A program made the translations under genes and the position numbers. Below the pieces are notes generated by a model, which saw only the letters and a list, made by a program, of their open reading frames with translations, searched no databases and had not been told where the DNA came from. From contig PMOI01000010.1 of NCBI GenBank assembly GCA_003162475.1, positions 124,001 through 188,000 of the forward strand: a DNA stretch of 64,000 bases, written 5' to 3'. Within the stretch, counting starts at the first letter, position 1; each line of letters opens with the position of its first letter. This document shows, one piece after another, positions 53,806-61,753 of this stretch. This DNA comes from Acidimicrobiaceae bacterium (GTDB lineage Bacteria; Actinomycetota; Acidimicrobiia; Acidimicrobiales; RAAP-2).

Positions 53806-54507
53806 TTACTTGTCGCTCAACTGCTCGCCGAAGAAGTCGAGCGCTCGACGGTAGGCGTCGTGCGCGGCCTCTTCGTTGTAGACGGCGGGTCGCGCGTCAC
53901 AGTGAAACCCGTGCTGCGCCTCGGGGTAGCGAACGATGGACGTCGTGACCGCGACCTTGGCCGCAATCGCTCGAAGGGTCTCGACGTCGTCACTCGGGAT
54001 ACTGGTGTCGAGATCGCCGAAGAGTCCGAGCCACGGTGCCTTCAACTCGGTGGCGAGCTCGACCAGGGGTGGTAGACCCAGGCGCGCCTTGGTCAGACCA
54101 CCACCGTAAAAGGTGACGGCAGCTCCGACGCCAGAAAGCGTCGCGGCATAGAAAGCGACCGATCCACCCATGCAGAAGCCAACGACGCCGATCGACGAGG
54201 AGCCGTAGCCGAGCGAATTCAGAAAGTCGGTCGTGGCGTTCAGGTCGTTCGTCAGTCCCTCGAGGGTTATCTCGGCCATCAACGACATCGCGCGCTCGAA
54301 GTCGTCGTAGGCGACGTCGGGCGCGCCGCTTCGATGGAAGAGATGCGGCGCGACGACGAAGAAACCCGCGTCGGCGAAGCGATCGGCGACGTTGCGAATA
54401 TGGTCGTTGACCCCGAAGGCCTCTTGTAGCACGATGAGTGCACGCGGCGTCTCAGTCGAGCCGGTGACGTACACGGGAAAGCCCGGCGAAAGCTTCGAAG
54501 TGCTCAC
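53806..54507 (-). CDS. Dienelactone hydrolase family protein
   Basis: An alpha/beta hydrolase of 233 residues with Glu in VLQEAFGVN, the nucleophile Cys in VGFCMGGS, Asp in FGDLDTSIP and His in AQHGFHC. This is the Cys-His-Asp triad of dienelactone hydrolases. It overlaps the next gene by 4 bases (GTGA), so they are coupled. The substrate is unknown. Confidence 0.88.
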   Translation of the reverse strand: MSTSKLSPGFPVYVTGSTETPRALIVLQEAFGVNDHIRNVADRFADAGFFVVAPHLFHRSGAPDVAYDDFERAMSLMAEITLEGLTNDLNATTDFLNSLGYGSSSIGVVGFCMGGSVAFYAATLSGVGAAVTFYGGGLTKARLGLPPLVELATELKAPWLGLFGDLDTSIPSDDVETLRAIAAKVAVTTSIVRYPEAQHGFHCDARPAVYNEEAAHDAYRRALDFFGEQLSDK

Positions 54508-55106
54508 GCGAAGTTCGGCTCTTCGGTCCGCGTTCGCTTGAGTTCGTAAAAGCCCGGCGTGCTCGCGACGAGTATCACGCCGTCGTACAACTTGCCAGCG
54601 GCTTCGCCCTTGGGCGCGGGCGTGACCACGGGACCGAAGAAGGCAACGTCACCGACGTGGATGACGGGCGTGCCGACGTCGTAACCCACGGGGTCCATTC
54701 CCTGGTGGTGACTGGCTCGAAGGGCGTCGTCGTACGTGGTGCTCGTGGCGGCCTCAGCGAGGTCAGCTTCGAGACCAACGTCGTTCAGCGCGTCCGCGAT
54801 CAACTTGTCGAAATCCTTTTCGTCCTGCACATGGCGACGAGTACCCATGGCGCTGTAGAGCGGCTCGACGACCTTGTTGCCGTGGCGTTCTTCTGCGGCG
54901 ATGAGCAAGCGTACGGGTCCCCACGCCTTCGCGAGTAGTTCAACGTACTCCGGCGAGAGGTCGCGTCCTTCGTTCAACACCGCGAGGCTCATCACGTGGA
55001 AGTTCACTTCGAACTCACGAACCTGGGCGGCTTCGAGGAGCCAGCGCGACGTCATCCAGGCCCAGGGGCACAGGGGATCGACCCAGAGGTCAACGTTCTT
55101 GGTCAT
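54504..55106 (-). CDS. DsbA-fold protein near mycothiol nitroreductase family, CPWA active site
   Basis: A 200-residue DsbA-fold protein whose start DLWVDPLCPWAWMTSRWLLE resembles Rv2466c-type mycothiol-dependent nitroreductases. The active site is C13-P-W-A16, with the second Cys lost. GTPVIHVG in the thioredoxin region is conserved. It may work as a monothiol enzyme with mycothiol or have changed function. It is translationally coupled to the hydrolase gene. Confidence 0.82.
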   Translation of the reverse strand: MTKNVDLWVDPLCPWAWMTSRWLLEAAQVREFEVNFHVMSLAVLNEGRDLSPEYVELLAKAWGPVRLLIAAEERHGNKVVEPLYSAMGTRRHVQDEKDFDKLIADALNDVGLEADLAEAATSTTYDDALRASHHQGMDPVGYDVGTPVIHVGDVAFFGPVVTPAPKGEAAGKLYDGVILVASTPGFYELKRTRTEEPNFA

Positions 55107-55115
55107 AGGGGGTCC

Positions 55116-56513
55116 TTACTTTTTGGCGTGTGCTGCTAACACAGTAATGACCGCGTTCGTGACGCCAACCGCCGTGGGCAAGTCGAGCATCTCGTCAATG
55201 GCGTGCGCGTTGGACTGCGGACCACCGACGCCCGTCGCAACGAACTGCACGCCGGGGTAGCGCTTCGCGAGTGAAGCGAGAAAGGGGATCGAACCGCCCT
55301 CGCCGGTGAAACCCACTGAGCGACCGAAGGCGTCGAGGGAGGCCTCTTCGAGCGCGGGTGCGAGCCAGGGTGCGAGTGTGGGCGCAACCCATCCGTCACC
55401 CGAGGAGTCGACCTTGACGGTGACTTTCGCGTTGGACGGTGGGTCGACCGTGAGCATGCGTTCGACAGCGACTCCCGCGGCGCCGGCGTCGATGCTGGGG
55501 GGCAGTCGAAAGGACAACACCGCCGTCGTGAAGGGTCGAAGGACGTTGCCGGCGATGTCGGGCGAGGGGAGTCCTCCCATACCAATGACCGAGAGCGTCG
55601 GGTACCACGTGCGTCGAAGGAGTCGCTCCTCGGCGCTCGCTCCCATCAACGCCACGCCTTCGACCATTGGCAACTCGCGAGCGATGACGTCACCGAACTC
55701 CTGGGCGATGTCGTGAGCGGACTTCGTGTCCGCGGCGGGGATGGTGGCCCACATCTCTTCGACGAGGACATCACCGGTGGTGGCGTCCTCGACGCGGTCG
55801 AGGAGTTGGCGAAGCACGCGGAATGAGGAGGGCACGATCCCACTGACCGAGCCACTGTGCTGACCGCGCTCGAGCACCTGGACGGTGACTTCGATGTTCA
55901 CCATGCCGCGAAGTGAGGTCGTCACCCAGAGCCGGTCGTAGGTGAGTGCGCCCGAGTCGAGGCAGATCAAGAGTTCGACGTCGCCCAGATGTTCGGCCAG
56001 TTCGTCCAGGTACGCCTCGAGATCCGGACTGCCGCTCTCTTCACTCGCCTCGATGAGAACGACGCAGCGCCCGTGAGGAATGTCGTTGGCCTCCATAGCC
56101 TCGAGTGCGCTGAGCGCCGAAAAGAGGGCGTAGCCGTCGTCCGAGACGCCGCGCGCGTAGAGCCGATCACCTCGGCGCACGGGGACGAAGGGGTGAAGTC
56201 CTTCGGACCAGTCACCCAGGGGCGGCTGCTTGTCAAGGTGACCGTAGAGCACCACGGTGGCGCCCTCACCGGCCGTGGAATCGACCGTGACGACGAGGGT
56301 GGGCGTACGGCCCTCGAGACGGTGAATCGACACGTCAAAACTGGCGAATTGGCGAGCCCGCGCCCACGAGGCGAGCAGTTCTGCCGCCGCCTCGAGATGA
56401 CCGTGTTCGACCCATTCGGCGTCGAACATCGGCGAAAGCGATGGTATGGCGCCGAAGGCCGTGAGGGTCTCGAGGGCGGTGTCTTCGAAGTCGTTGAGGG
56501 AAAGTAGGGGCAT
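55116..56513 (-). CDS. M20 family metallopeptidase
   Basis: A 465-residue zinc peptidase of the M20/M25/M40 family. The visible metal and catalytic residues are YGHLDKQPP (His and Asp), RGVSDDGY (Asp), EASEESGS (Glu pair), LDSG and a final His in SNAHAIDEM. It cleaves dipeptides or removes acyl groups from amino acids. The ATG at 56513 starts 11 bases after the glycosylase stop. Confidence 0.9.
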   Translation of the reverse strand: MPLLSLNDFEDTALETLTAFGAIPSLSPMFDAEWVEHGHLEAAAELLASWARARQFASFDVSIHRLEGRTPTLVVTVDSTAGEGATVVLYGHLDKQPPLGDWSEGLHPFVPVRRGDRLYARGVSDDGYALFSALSALEAMEANDIPHGRCVVLIEASEESGSPDLEAYLDELAEHLGDVELLICLDSGALTYDRLWVTTSLRGMVNIEVTVQVLERGQHSGSVSGIVPSSFRVLRQLLDRVEDATTGDVLVEEMWATIPAADTKSAHDIAQEFGDVIARELPMVEGVALMGASAEERLLRRTWYPTLSVIGMGGLPSPDIAGNVLRPFTTAVLSFRLPPSIDAGAAGVAVERMLTVDPPSNAKVTVKVDSSGDGWVAPTLAPWLAPALEEASLDAFGRSVGFTGEGGSIPFLASLAKRYPGVQFVATGVGGPQSNAHAIDEMLDLPTAVGVTNAVITVLAAHAKK

Positions 56514-56523
56514 CCCAGCGAGA

Positions 56524-57153
56524 TTACTGTGCGCGCTGGAGGCGAATGACCTGCCAGCAGTACCACGCAACGTCCGAACGGACGCCCTCGAAGAGGTCGC
56601 CCTTTTCTCGGAGTTCCGCTTCGCTCACCATTTCATCGAGTTGGTGGATCTGCGACCAACCGTTTCGCACGCCGAAGTCGCCCGCGGGCCAGACGTCGTG
56701 TCGGGCCAAGGTGTGCATCAGGTACATCTGCGCGGTCCAGGGGCCCACACCGCGTACCGCGACGACGTCGCTCAGCACGTCGTGGTCGGACATCTTGCCG
56801 TGGTGGGCGAGACGGACGCGCCCGTCCAAGGTTCGCTGGGCCAAGTCGATCATGGCCGCGGCCTTTCCGTTCGAAAGCCCCGCGTTTCGTAAGTTGGCGT
56901 GGCCCGTTCGTTGGATCGATTCGGCACTCACGTCGCCCGCGCAGAGATCGATGACGCGCTGGTGGATAGTCGTGGCGGCTTTCGTCGCGAGAAGTTGACC
57001 CGTTATCGCGCGCGCCAACGTTGGGAAACGTTGGGCCACCGGGGCGCTGCGCCGTGGCGGCGGCGGGCCGATGTCCTTGATGAGTTTTTTAAAGGCGCGG
57101 TCGCGTCGGCTAATGATGGCGGCGATCTCGTTGGGCGTGAGCGTTGATGACAC
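56524..57153 (-). CDS. AlkA-like DNA-3-methyladenine glycosylase
   Basis: A 209-residue HhH-GPD protein: hairpin VVAVRGVGPWTAQMYLMH, then the catalytic Asp in VWPAGDFGVRNG. It removes alkylated bases from DNA. It lacks the AraC-like and Ada domains of larger forms. It lies between the LysR and M20 genes on the same strand. Confidence 0.88.
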   Translation of the reverse strand: MSSTLTPNEIAAIISRRDRAFKKLIKDIGPPPPRRSAPVAQRFPTLARAITGQLLATKAATTIHQRVIDLCAGDVSAESIQRTGHANLRNAGLSNGKAAAMIDLAQRTLDGRVRLAHHGKMSDHDVLSDVVAVRGVGPWTAQMYLMHTLARHDVWPAGDFGVRNGWSQIHQLDEMVSEAELREKGDLFEGVRSDVAWYCWQVIRLQRAQ

Positions 57154-57160
57154 GCTTCGA

Positions 57161-58087
57161 CTATTGCAGAGTCGTCGTTGGAAGGTAGACGCCCTCGGGG
57201 ACGTTCGTCGCGTGCGTCACGACGTCCACCAAGAGCGCGTGAATCGCTCGTACCGGTGCCGCGGGGAATCCGAAGCGTCGACTGGCGAGGACGACACGCC
57301 GCTTGGCGATGTTCTCGATGGGCAGCGCGACGAAGTTGGCGCGTAGGTGCGGCGACAACATGGTGGCGGGCAGGATCGACGGACCATGGCCGTCGAAGGT
57401 CATCGAGGCGATCGTGCGTAGACCGTCGAGTTCGATGAGCGCGTTCATCTCGACACCCGCCTGCCGCGCCGCTTCGTCGATCTCTCGGCGGATCGGGGTG
57501 CCGCGCATGGGCAGCAGAATGTCGTACTGAGTGAGCGTCGAAAACGGGAGAGGACCCTTCAACTGGGCGAGCGGGTGATCGCGCGGGGCGATGACGACGA
57601 GATCTTCGGTGAAGAGGTCGACCTCGCTCAGCTCGTCGGCCATCACCGGCCACGCCAGTACCGCGAGGTCGAGCTGGCCGTTGACGAGACGCGGCTCGAG
57701 AGCGGAGTTCGTGCCCTCACTGATGCGCAAGTTGATCTTGGTGTAGCGCAGTCGAAGATTCTCCAAGAGCAACGGCACGATCCAACGTCCCGCGGTACCG
57801 ATCATGCCGAGGGTGACTTGGCCGCGAATATCGGCGTTGAGTTCAGAGACGTCGGACGCGATGGCTCGAAGCTCCCGGAGTATTCTTCGAGCTCGTTCGA
57901 CGACGATGTCGCCCGATTCGGTGAGGTTTCCCGTGGCGCGATTCACGAGTTCGGTCCCCAAGTCACTTTCGAGGCGCGCGACACGATTCGAGATATTCGA
58001 CTGCACTGTCCCCAGCGCTTCGGCGGCACTGGAGAAGGTACCGTTCTCGGCGATGCTGACCAGGGCTTCTAATTGGCGGATCTCCAC
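57161..58087 (-). CDS. LysR-type transcriptional regulator
   Basis: A 308-residue LysR protein: N-terminal HTH (about 1-65; RQLEALVSIAENGTFSSAAEAL) and an effector domain (about 90-300). It lies divergent from the 6C RNA and murT, and its own upstream region holds palindromes, so autoregulation and control of the neighbouring RNA are possible. Confidence 0.9.
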   Translation of the reverse strand: MEIRQLEALVSIAENGTFSSAAEALGTVQSNISNRVARLESDLGTELVNRATGNLTESGDIVVERARRILRELRAIASDVSELNADIRGQVTLGMIGTAGRWIVPLLLENLRLRYTKINLRISEGTNSALEPRLVNGQLDLAVLAWPVMADELSEVDLFTEDLVVIAPRDHPLAQLKGPLPFSTLTQYDILLPMRGTPIRREIDEAARQAGVEMNALIELDGLRTIASMTFDGHGPSILPATMLSPHLRANFVALPIENIAKRRVVLASRRFGFPAAPVRAIHALLVDVVTHATNVPEGVYLPTTTLQ

Positions 58088-58089
58088 CT

Positions 58090-58155
58090 ATCTAGTATAC
58101 AGATGGAGAGTATCTCTTCCATTCGCTTGCGAGATACTCGGCGAACCGTCATACT
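58090..58155 (+). promoter_or_regulatory. LysR-type palindromes and promoter of the 6C RNA
   Basis: ATCTAGTATACAGAT (58090-58104) is a LysR-like palindrome just ahead of lysR. GAGTATCTC (58108-58116) and GAGATACTC (58131-58139) form a perfect 9-bp inverted repeat. TTGCGA (58127-58132) and CATACT (58150-58155), 17 bases apart, form a plausible plus-strand promoter that would start the 6C RNA near 58162. The right repeat arm overlaps the -35 end. Confidence 0.55.
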
Positions 58156-58161
58156 CATATC

Positions 58162-58248
58162 AGCCTGTTTTACTCAAACCCCCCCTTGAGTAATCAGAAC
58201 GCTTTGCAAAAGGACCAACCACCCCCCCGGTTGGTCCTTTTGCGTTTT
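58162..58248 (+). ncRNA. 6C small RNA
   Basis: Two hairpins lie in tandem: an 8-bp stem (58170-58177 with 58186-58193) and a perfect 15-bp stem (58206-58220 with 58229-58243). Both loops are A followed by seven C. A TTTTCT run follows the second hairpin, so it also acts as terminator. Two C-rich loops of six or more C define the 6C RNA family of actinobacteria, in which the C-loops pair with G-rich target mRNAs. The exact ends are inferred. Confidence 0.85.
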
Positions 58249-58270
58249 CTGGGTTGTTAGCGTTGGCTCA

Positions 58271-59485
58271 ATGCCACGTGAAACCCCCTTTCGCGATGAC
58301 GTCGCCAAAGGAGCCGTTCGAACGGTCAATCTCCTTTCACGTCTCGCTTCTCGAGGCTCGGGCACGGTCATCGGTGGACGAGTGGGTCTCGCCATCGCGC
58401 CCGGCCTCTTGACGAATCTTGCGCGCGGGCGAGACGTCGTGCTCGTGAGCGGCACGAACGGCAAGACCACCACCACGGCGATGATCGCGGCGGGTTGGGG
58501 TTCGCGGGTCGCGACCAACGACACGGGTTCCAACATGCCCGAAGGACTCGTAGCGGCACTCGTGGCGTCCAAGAGTCGCGCGGTGGTACTCGAAGTCGAC
58601 GAGGCGTGGTTGAGTGACGTCGCGCGCGCGACGCGTCCACGCGTCATCGCGCTCTTGAATCTTTCTCGAGATCAACTCGATCGTGCCAACGAGGTGCGCC
58701 AGATCGCCGAGCGCTGGCGCGCACTGCTCGCGGACTTAAGTGACGTGACGGTCGTGGCGAACGCGAACGATCCGCTCGTGGTGTACGCGGCCGAGCTCGC
58801 GCCCAACGTTGCGTGGTGCGACGTGCCCACACCGTGGACCACCGACGCCGTGTCGTGTCCACGATGCACGAAACCCTTGACCTTCGCCGATGATTCGTGG
58901 TGGAGTGACTGTGGTTTCGCGAAACCCCAAGTACTCGTCACCACTGACGGCGGCCCCCTCATCGTTCGTGGCACGCCGCTCGCGGTCGATCTGCAACTTC
59001 CCGGCGCCTTCAACGAAGCCAACGCCGCCATGGCTCTTACCGCGCTGTCGTTCGTGGAGGTTGATCTCCAAGACGCACTTGAACGGGTGAACGCTCTCTC
59101 GAGCGTGGCGGGACGGTTCAGCCTTCGTCAGTGGCGAGGTCACAAGTTGCGTCTGTTGCTCGCGAAGAATCCCGCGGGCTTCGCGTCCATGCTCTCGACG
59201 CTGAAGAGCGACGGCGTGGACGTGTGGGTGGCGATCAACGCGCGCGTCGCCGACGGACGCGATCCGTCGTGGCTCTACGACGTACCCTTCGAGTTGTTGC
59301 GCGGACACCGGGTGTACTGCTTCGGTGATCGACGCCTTGACTTGGCGACGCGCCTCGACTTCGCGAACGTTGCCTACGTCGTCGTGACCGACGAGTCGGC
59401 GTTACCCAAGTCCAGTGACGTGATCAACGTGCTGGCGAACTACACGGCCTTCCAAGAGTGGCGAGCGAGGACGAAGGCGTGCTGA
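58271..59485 (+). CDS. murT: Lipid II isoglutaminyl synthase subunit MurT
   Basis: A 404-residue Mur ligase-like protein with the P-loop VLVSGTNGKTTTTAMI and a C-terminal DUF1727 domain. With GatD it amidates D-iGlu in lipid II. The ATP-domain zinc ribbon is reduced: only three Cys are seen (SCPRC and DCGF), since the first Cys of the second pair is replaced. The gene starts 22 bases after the 6C RNA and overlaps gatD. Confidence 0.9.
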   Translation: MPRETPFRDDVAKGAVRTVNLLSRLASRGSGTVIGGRVGLAIAPGLLTNLARGRDVVLVSGTNGKTTTTAMIAAGWGSRVATNDTGSNMPEGLVAALVASKSRAVVLEVDEAWLSDVARATRPRVIALLNLSRDQLDRANEVRQIAERWRALLADLSDVTVVANANDPLVVYAAELAPNVAWCDVPTPWTTDAVSCPRCTKPLTFADDSWWSDCGFAKPQVLVTTDGGPLIVRGTPLAVDLQLPGAFNEANAAMALTALSFVEVDLQDALERVNALSSVAGRFSLRQWRGHKLRLLLAKNPAGFASMLSTLKSDGVDVWVAINARVADGRDPSWLYDVPFELLRGHRVYCFGDRRLDLATRLDFANVAYVVVTDESALPKSSDVINVLANYTAFQEWRARTKAC

Positions 59486-60156
59486 CGATCGCACTGATCT
59501 ATCCCGAACTCCTCGGCACCTACGGAGACGGCGGCAACGCGCTGGTCTTGGCCGAGCGCGCCCGTCGGCGGGGCTTTGATTCCGAGATCGTCAACGTGGG
59601 CATCGCCGACGAGGTGCCCGACGCGGCGATCTACCTGTTGGGTGGGGGAGAGGACGGTCCGCAACGCCTCGGCGCCGACCTCCTTCGCGCTTCGTCCTTC
59701 GCCGCTCGCGTTCGTGACGGAAACTTCGTGTTCGCCGTCTGCGCCGGATTGCAACTCCTCGGAACGAGCTTCTCTGTTGAAGGGGACGACGAGTACGAGG
59801 GCCTCGGTCTCGTCGACGCGACAACCACGCGAGGCGAGACGCGCTCGGTGGGCGAACTACTCGTGCGCGTCGACGGCCGAGCGCTCGTGGGCTTCGAGAA
59901 TCACGGAGGTCGAACGACGTTGGGCGAAGGCGTCGAAGCCCTTGGTGCGGTCGAGGTTGGTCGAGGAAACGACGGTACGGTGGACGGGTTTCGCACGCCG
60001 GAACTATGGGCCAGCTACGCGCACGGCCCGGTACTTGCGATGAATCCCTGGTTCGCGGACAAAGTCCTTGGTCGAGCGCTTGGTCGCGAGCTCGATCCCC
60101 TGGTCACGGTCGCCGACCAGCTCTACGACGAGCGGGTCGCGACGCTCGCGCGTTAG
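59479..60156 (+). CDS. gatD: Lipid II isoglutaminyl synthase glutaminase subunit GatD
   Basis: A CobB/CobQ-like glutamine amidotransferase of 225 residues: YPELLGTYGDGGN, LGGGEDG, nucleophile Cys in FAVCAGLQLLG and catalytic His in YAHGPVL. It gives ammonia to MurT. I chose GTG 59479, inside the murT stop region (7-base overlap), because its translation starts with the usual LTIALIYPE. GTG 59458 is possible. Confidence 0.9.
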   Translation: MLTIALIYPELLGTYGDGGNALVLAERARRRGFDSEIVNVGIADEVPDAAIYLLGGGEDGPQRLGADLLRASSFAARVRDGNFVFAVCAGLQLLGTSFSVEGDDEYEGLGLVDATTTRGETRSVGELLVRVDGRALVGFENHGGRTTLGEGVEALGAVEVGRGNDGTVDGFRTPELWASYAHGPVLAMNPWFADKVLGRALGRELDPLVTVADQLYDERVATLAR

Positions 60157-60887
60157 TCCTCGGGCGCCGGACGGCCGTAGTTGGGGTCACCGCTGACTTC
60201 ACGGCCGATCTCTTCGACGGCTTGTTCGATGCGCACACCAAAGCGGCGCATGTTCTCGCCCTCTTCGCACCGCAGGGGCTTGCCGAAGGCCACGATGACG
60301 TGGTGTCGGCGTTCACTTGGCGAGTCGACGTAGATCGGGGCCTTGGCGTACTTGGGGCCCTTCAGCATTCCCGATTCGTGGATGTAGGTCGGAATGACCG
60401 TGGCCTTGGAACGTTCGGCGAGGTACGCCGCACCACCCTTGAACTCTTGGAGGTGGCCGTCGGGAGTGCGGCCGCCTTCAGGGTAGATCACGAGGTTCCA
60501 TTGGTCCTCGACGAGTTCCAGCGCCAACTGGGCACTGCGACGGTTGACCTTCAATCGATCGACGGGAATGGCGTTGAAGATCAACACCGTTTTGAAGGCC
60601 TGTCGAGCGTCCATGAAAAAACTGTCCATGGCCGCCGCGACGATGGTGCGCTTACGTTCCTTGGGGGGTATGGCCGACAGCAGAATGATGGTGTCGACGT
60701 GACTCGCGTGATTGGCGACGAAGATGAAGGGTCGTTGGCCGTCGACGTTCTCGACCCCTCGAACTTCGAGAGTGGAGAGGTAGCGGACGTAGGGCCCCAT
60801 GATGTAGCTCTGAATGATGTTGCGCGCGAATCGCGCGGTGTAGCCACGGCCCCACTTCGTTGGATAGTCCATGCCGAGTTTGGTCAT
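60153..60887 (-). CDS. 1-acylglycerol-3-phosphate acyltransferase-like (PlsC)
   Basis: A 244-residue acyltransferase with the HX4D motif in NHASHVD and the EGxR motif in YPEGGRTPDG. It transfers acyl groups to lysophospholipid at the membrane. It is convergent with gatD (4-base stop overlap). Confidence 0.88.
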   Translation of the reverse strand: MTKLGMDYPTKWGRGYTARFARNIIQSYIMGPYVRYLSTLEVRGVENVDGQRPFIFVANHASHVDTIILLSAIPPKERKRTIVAAAMDSFFMDARQAFKTVLIFNAIPVDRLKVNRRSAQLALELVEDQWNLVIYPEGGRTPDGHLQEFKGGAAYLAERSKATVIPTYIHESGMLKGPKYAKAPIYVDSPSERRHHVIVAFGKPLRCEEGENMRRFGVRIEQAVEEIGREVSGDPNYGRPAPED

Positions 60888-60890
60888 GAG

Positions 60891-61565
60891 TTAGCGACGG
60901 CGGCGCGGAGGCTTCTTCGGGGTGTAACGCTTGGAAGCCGCCGGGGCGGTGAGCGCCTTCGTAGTGGTGTCCTTAGCGTTCGCACTCGACGAGGTTTTCG
61001 CCTGTCGCCCCTCGCGCTTCGCCTGGCCTCTCTCTTTCGCCACTCGATTCGAGCTCGCGAAGCCGGCCTCGCCGTACTTCTGCAGTCGATACGCGCGCAG
61101 GATCAACCACGATCCGAGCAGCACGAAAAGGAGTCCGGCGCCGTAGACGGGTCCAAAGCCGAGGAAGATGGCGAAGCACGCGACACCCGCGCGCTTTCTG
61201 CGAACGGTGAAGTACAAAATGCACAGCGCGACGACGACGATGAACAGGAGTCGCACTTCCCACGCGCTCGCGGTGGACGCGATCGTTTCTTGACAGACCG
61301 ACTTTGCGCTTACTTTTGCCGCGTGATAACCAGTCGGACACGTGTTGTTCTTTAGGAGATTGACGGTCGTGGTGGTCTTGACGTTCTTAGCCCATTCGAC
61401 CACCGTAACGATGGCCAAGATGAAAGCGGCGCCAACGCCAATAAGGCTAACTCTTCGCTCCAAGTGATCAAGTCCGAGGACAACTTCGCGGGGGGCGAGA
61501 GAAGGACGTCGTCCTCGTCGCGTTTTCATCGACGAGGACGACGTCGAGTTCGCTTTATCTGGCAC
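60891..61565 (-). CDS. Hypothetical membrane protein with basic ends
   Basis: A 224-residue protein with an Arg/Ser-rich N-terminus, one membrane helix (about 38-60), a short outer loop with two Cys, further membrane helices (about 100-160) and a very basic Lys/Arg/Ala C-tail. I do not recognise a family. It lies just upstream of the acyltransferase gene on the same strand (3-base gap), so they are probably co-transcribed. Confidence 0.6.
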   Translation of the reverse strand: MPDKANSTSSSSMKTRRGRRPSLAPREVVLGLDHLERRVSLIGVGAAFILAIVTVVEWAKNVKTTTTVNLLKNNTCPTGYHAAKVSAKSVCQETIASTASAWEVRLLFIVVVALCILYFTVRRKRAGVACFAIFLGFGPVYGAGLLFVLLGSWLILRAYRLQKYGEAGFASSNRVAKERGQAKREGRQAKTSSSANAKDTTTKALTAPAASKRYTPKKPPRRRR

Positions 61566-61628
61566 GGATGAAGGATACAGCGCCGCACCAATGAAGTGGT
61601 CTGCTCAACCCGGTAGCATTGGTCCCTC

Positions 61629-61702
61629 GGGCGCTTAGCTCAGTTGGTTAGAGCGCAGCCTTCACACGGCTGAGGTCGCAGGTTCGAGTCCTGCAGCGCC
61701 CA
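61629..61702 (+). tRNA. tRNA-Val (anticodon CAC)
   Basis: The acceptor stem is GGGCGCT/AGCGCCC, the D stem is GCTC/GAGC, the anticodon stem is CAGCC/GGCTG with loop TTCACAC (anticodon CAC), and the T stem is GCAGG/CCTGC with loop TTCGAGT. CCA is not encoded. The 3' part of the gene is the likely attachment site of the element that follows: the integrase gene starts 52 bases downstream. Confidence 0.95.
61656..61702 (+). other. Putative attachment site at the tRNA-Val 3' end
   Basis: Tyrosine integrases of actinobacterial elements usually recombine at the anticodon/T arm and 3' end of tRNA genes. An integrase gene lies right next to this tRNA and reads away from it. The exact core cannot be defined because the other junction is outside the window. 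Confidence 0.4.
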
Positions 61703-61718
61703 CGGGTTTTGCAAATGC

Positions 61719-61737
61719 TGTCCTATAGATGTCCTAT
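61719..61737 (+). repeat. Two TGTCCTAT direct repeats 11 bases apart
   Basis: TGTCCTAT occurs at 61719-61726 and 61730-61737, one helical turn apart, between the tRNA and the integrase start. The position suits arm-type binding sites for the integrase or its excisionase. Confidence 0.4.
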
Positions 61738-61753
61738 CGAATACGGTGTTTGA

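Noticed and set aside
60006..61355. A 449-codon plus-strand frame
   Set aside because: It is antisense to the PlsC-like and hypothetical genes and overlaps gatD; the translation has no recognisable domain.
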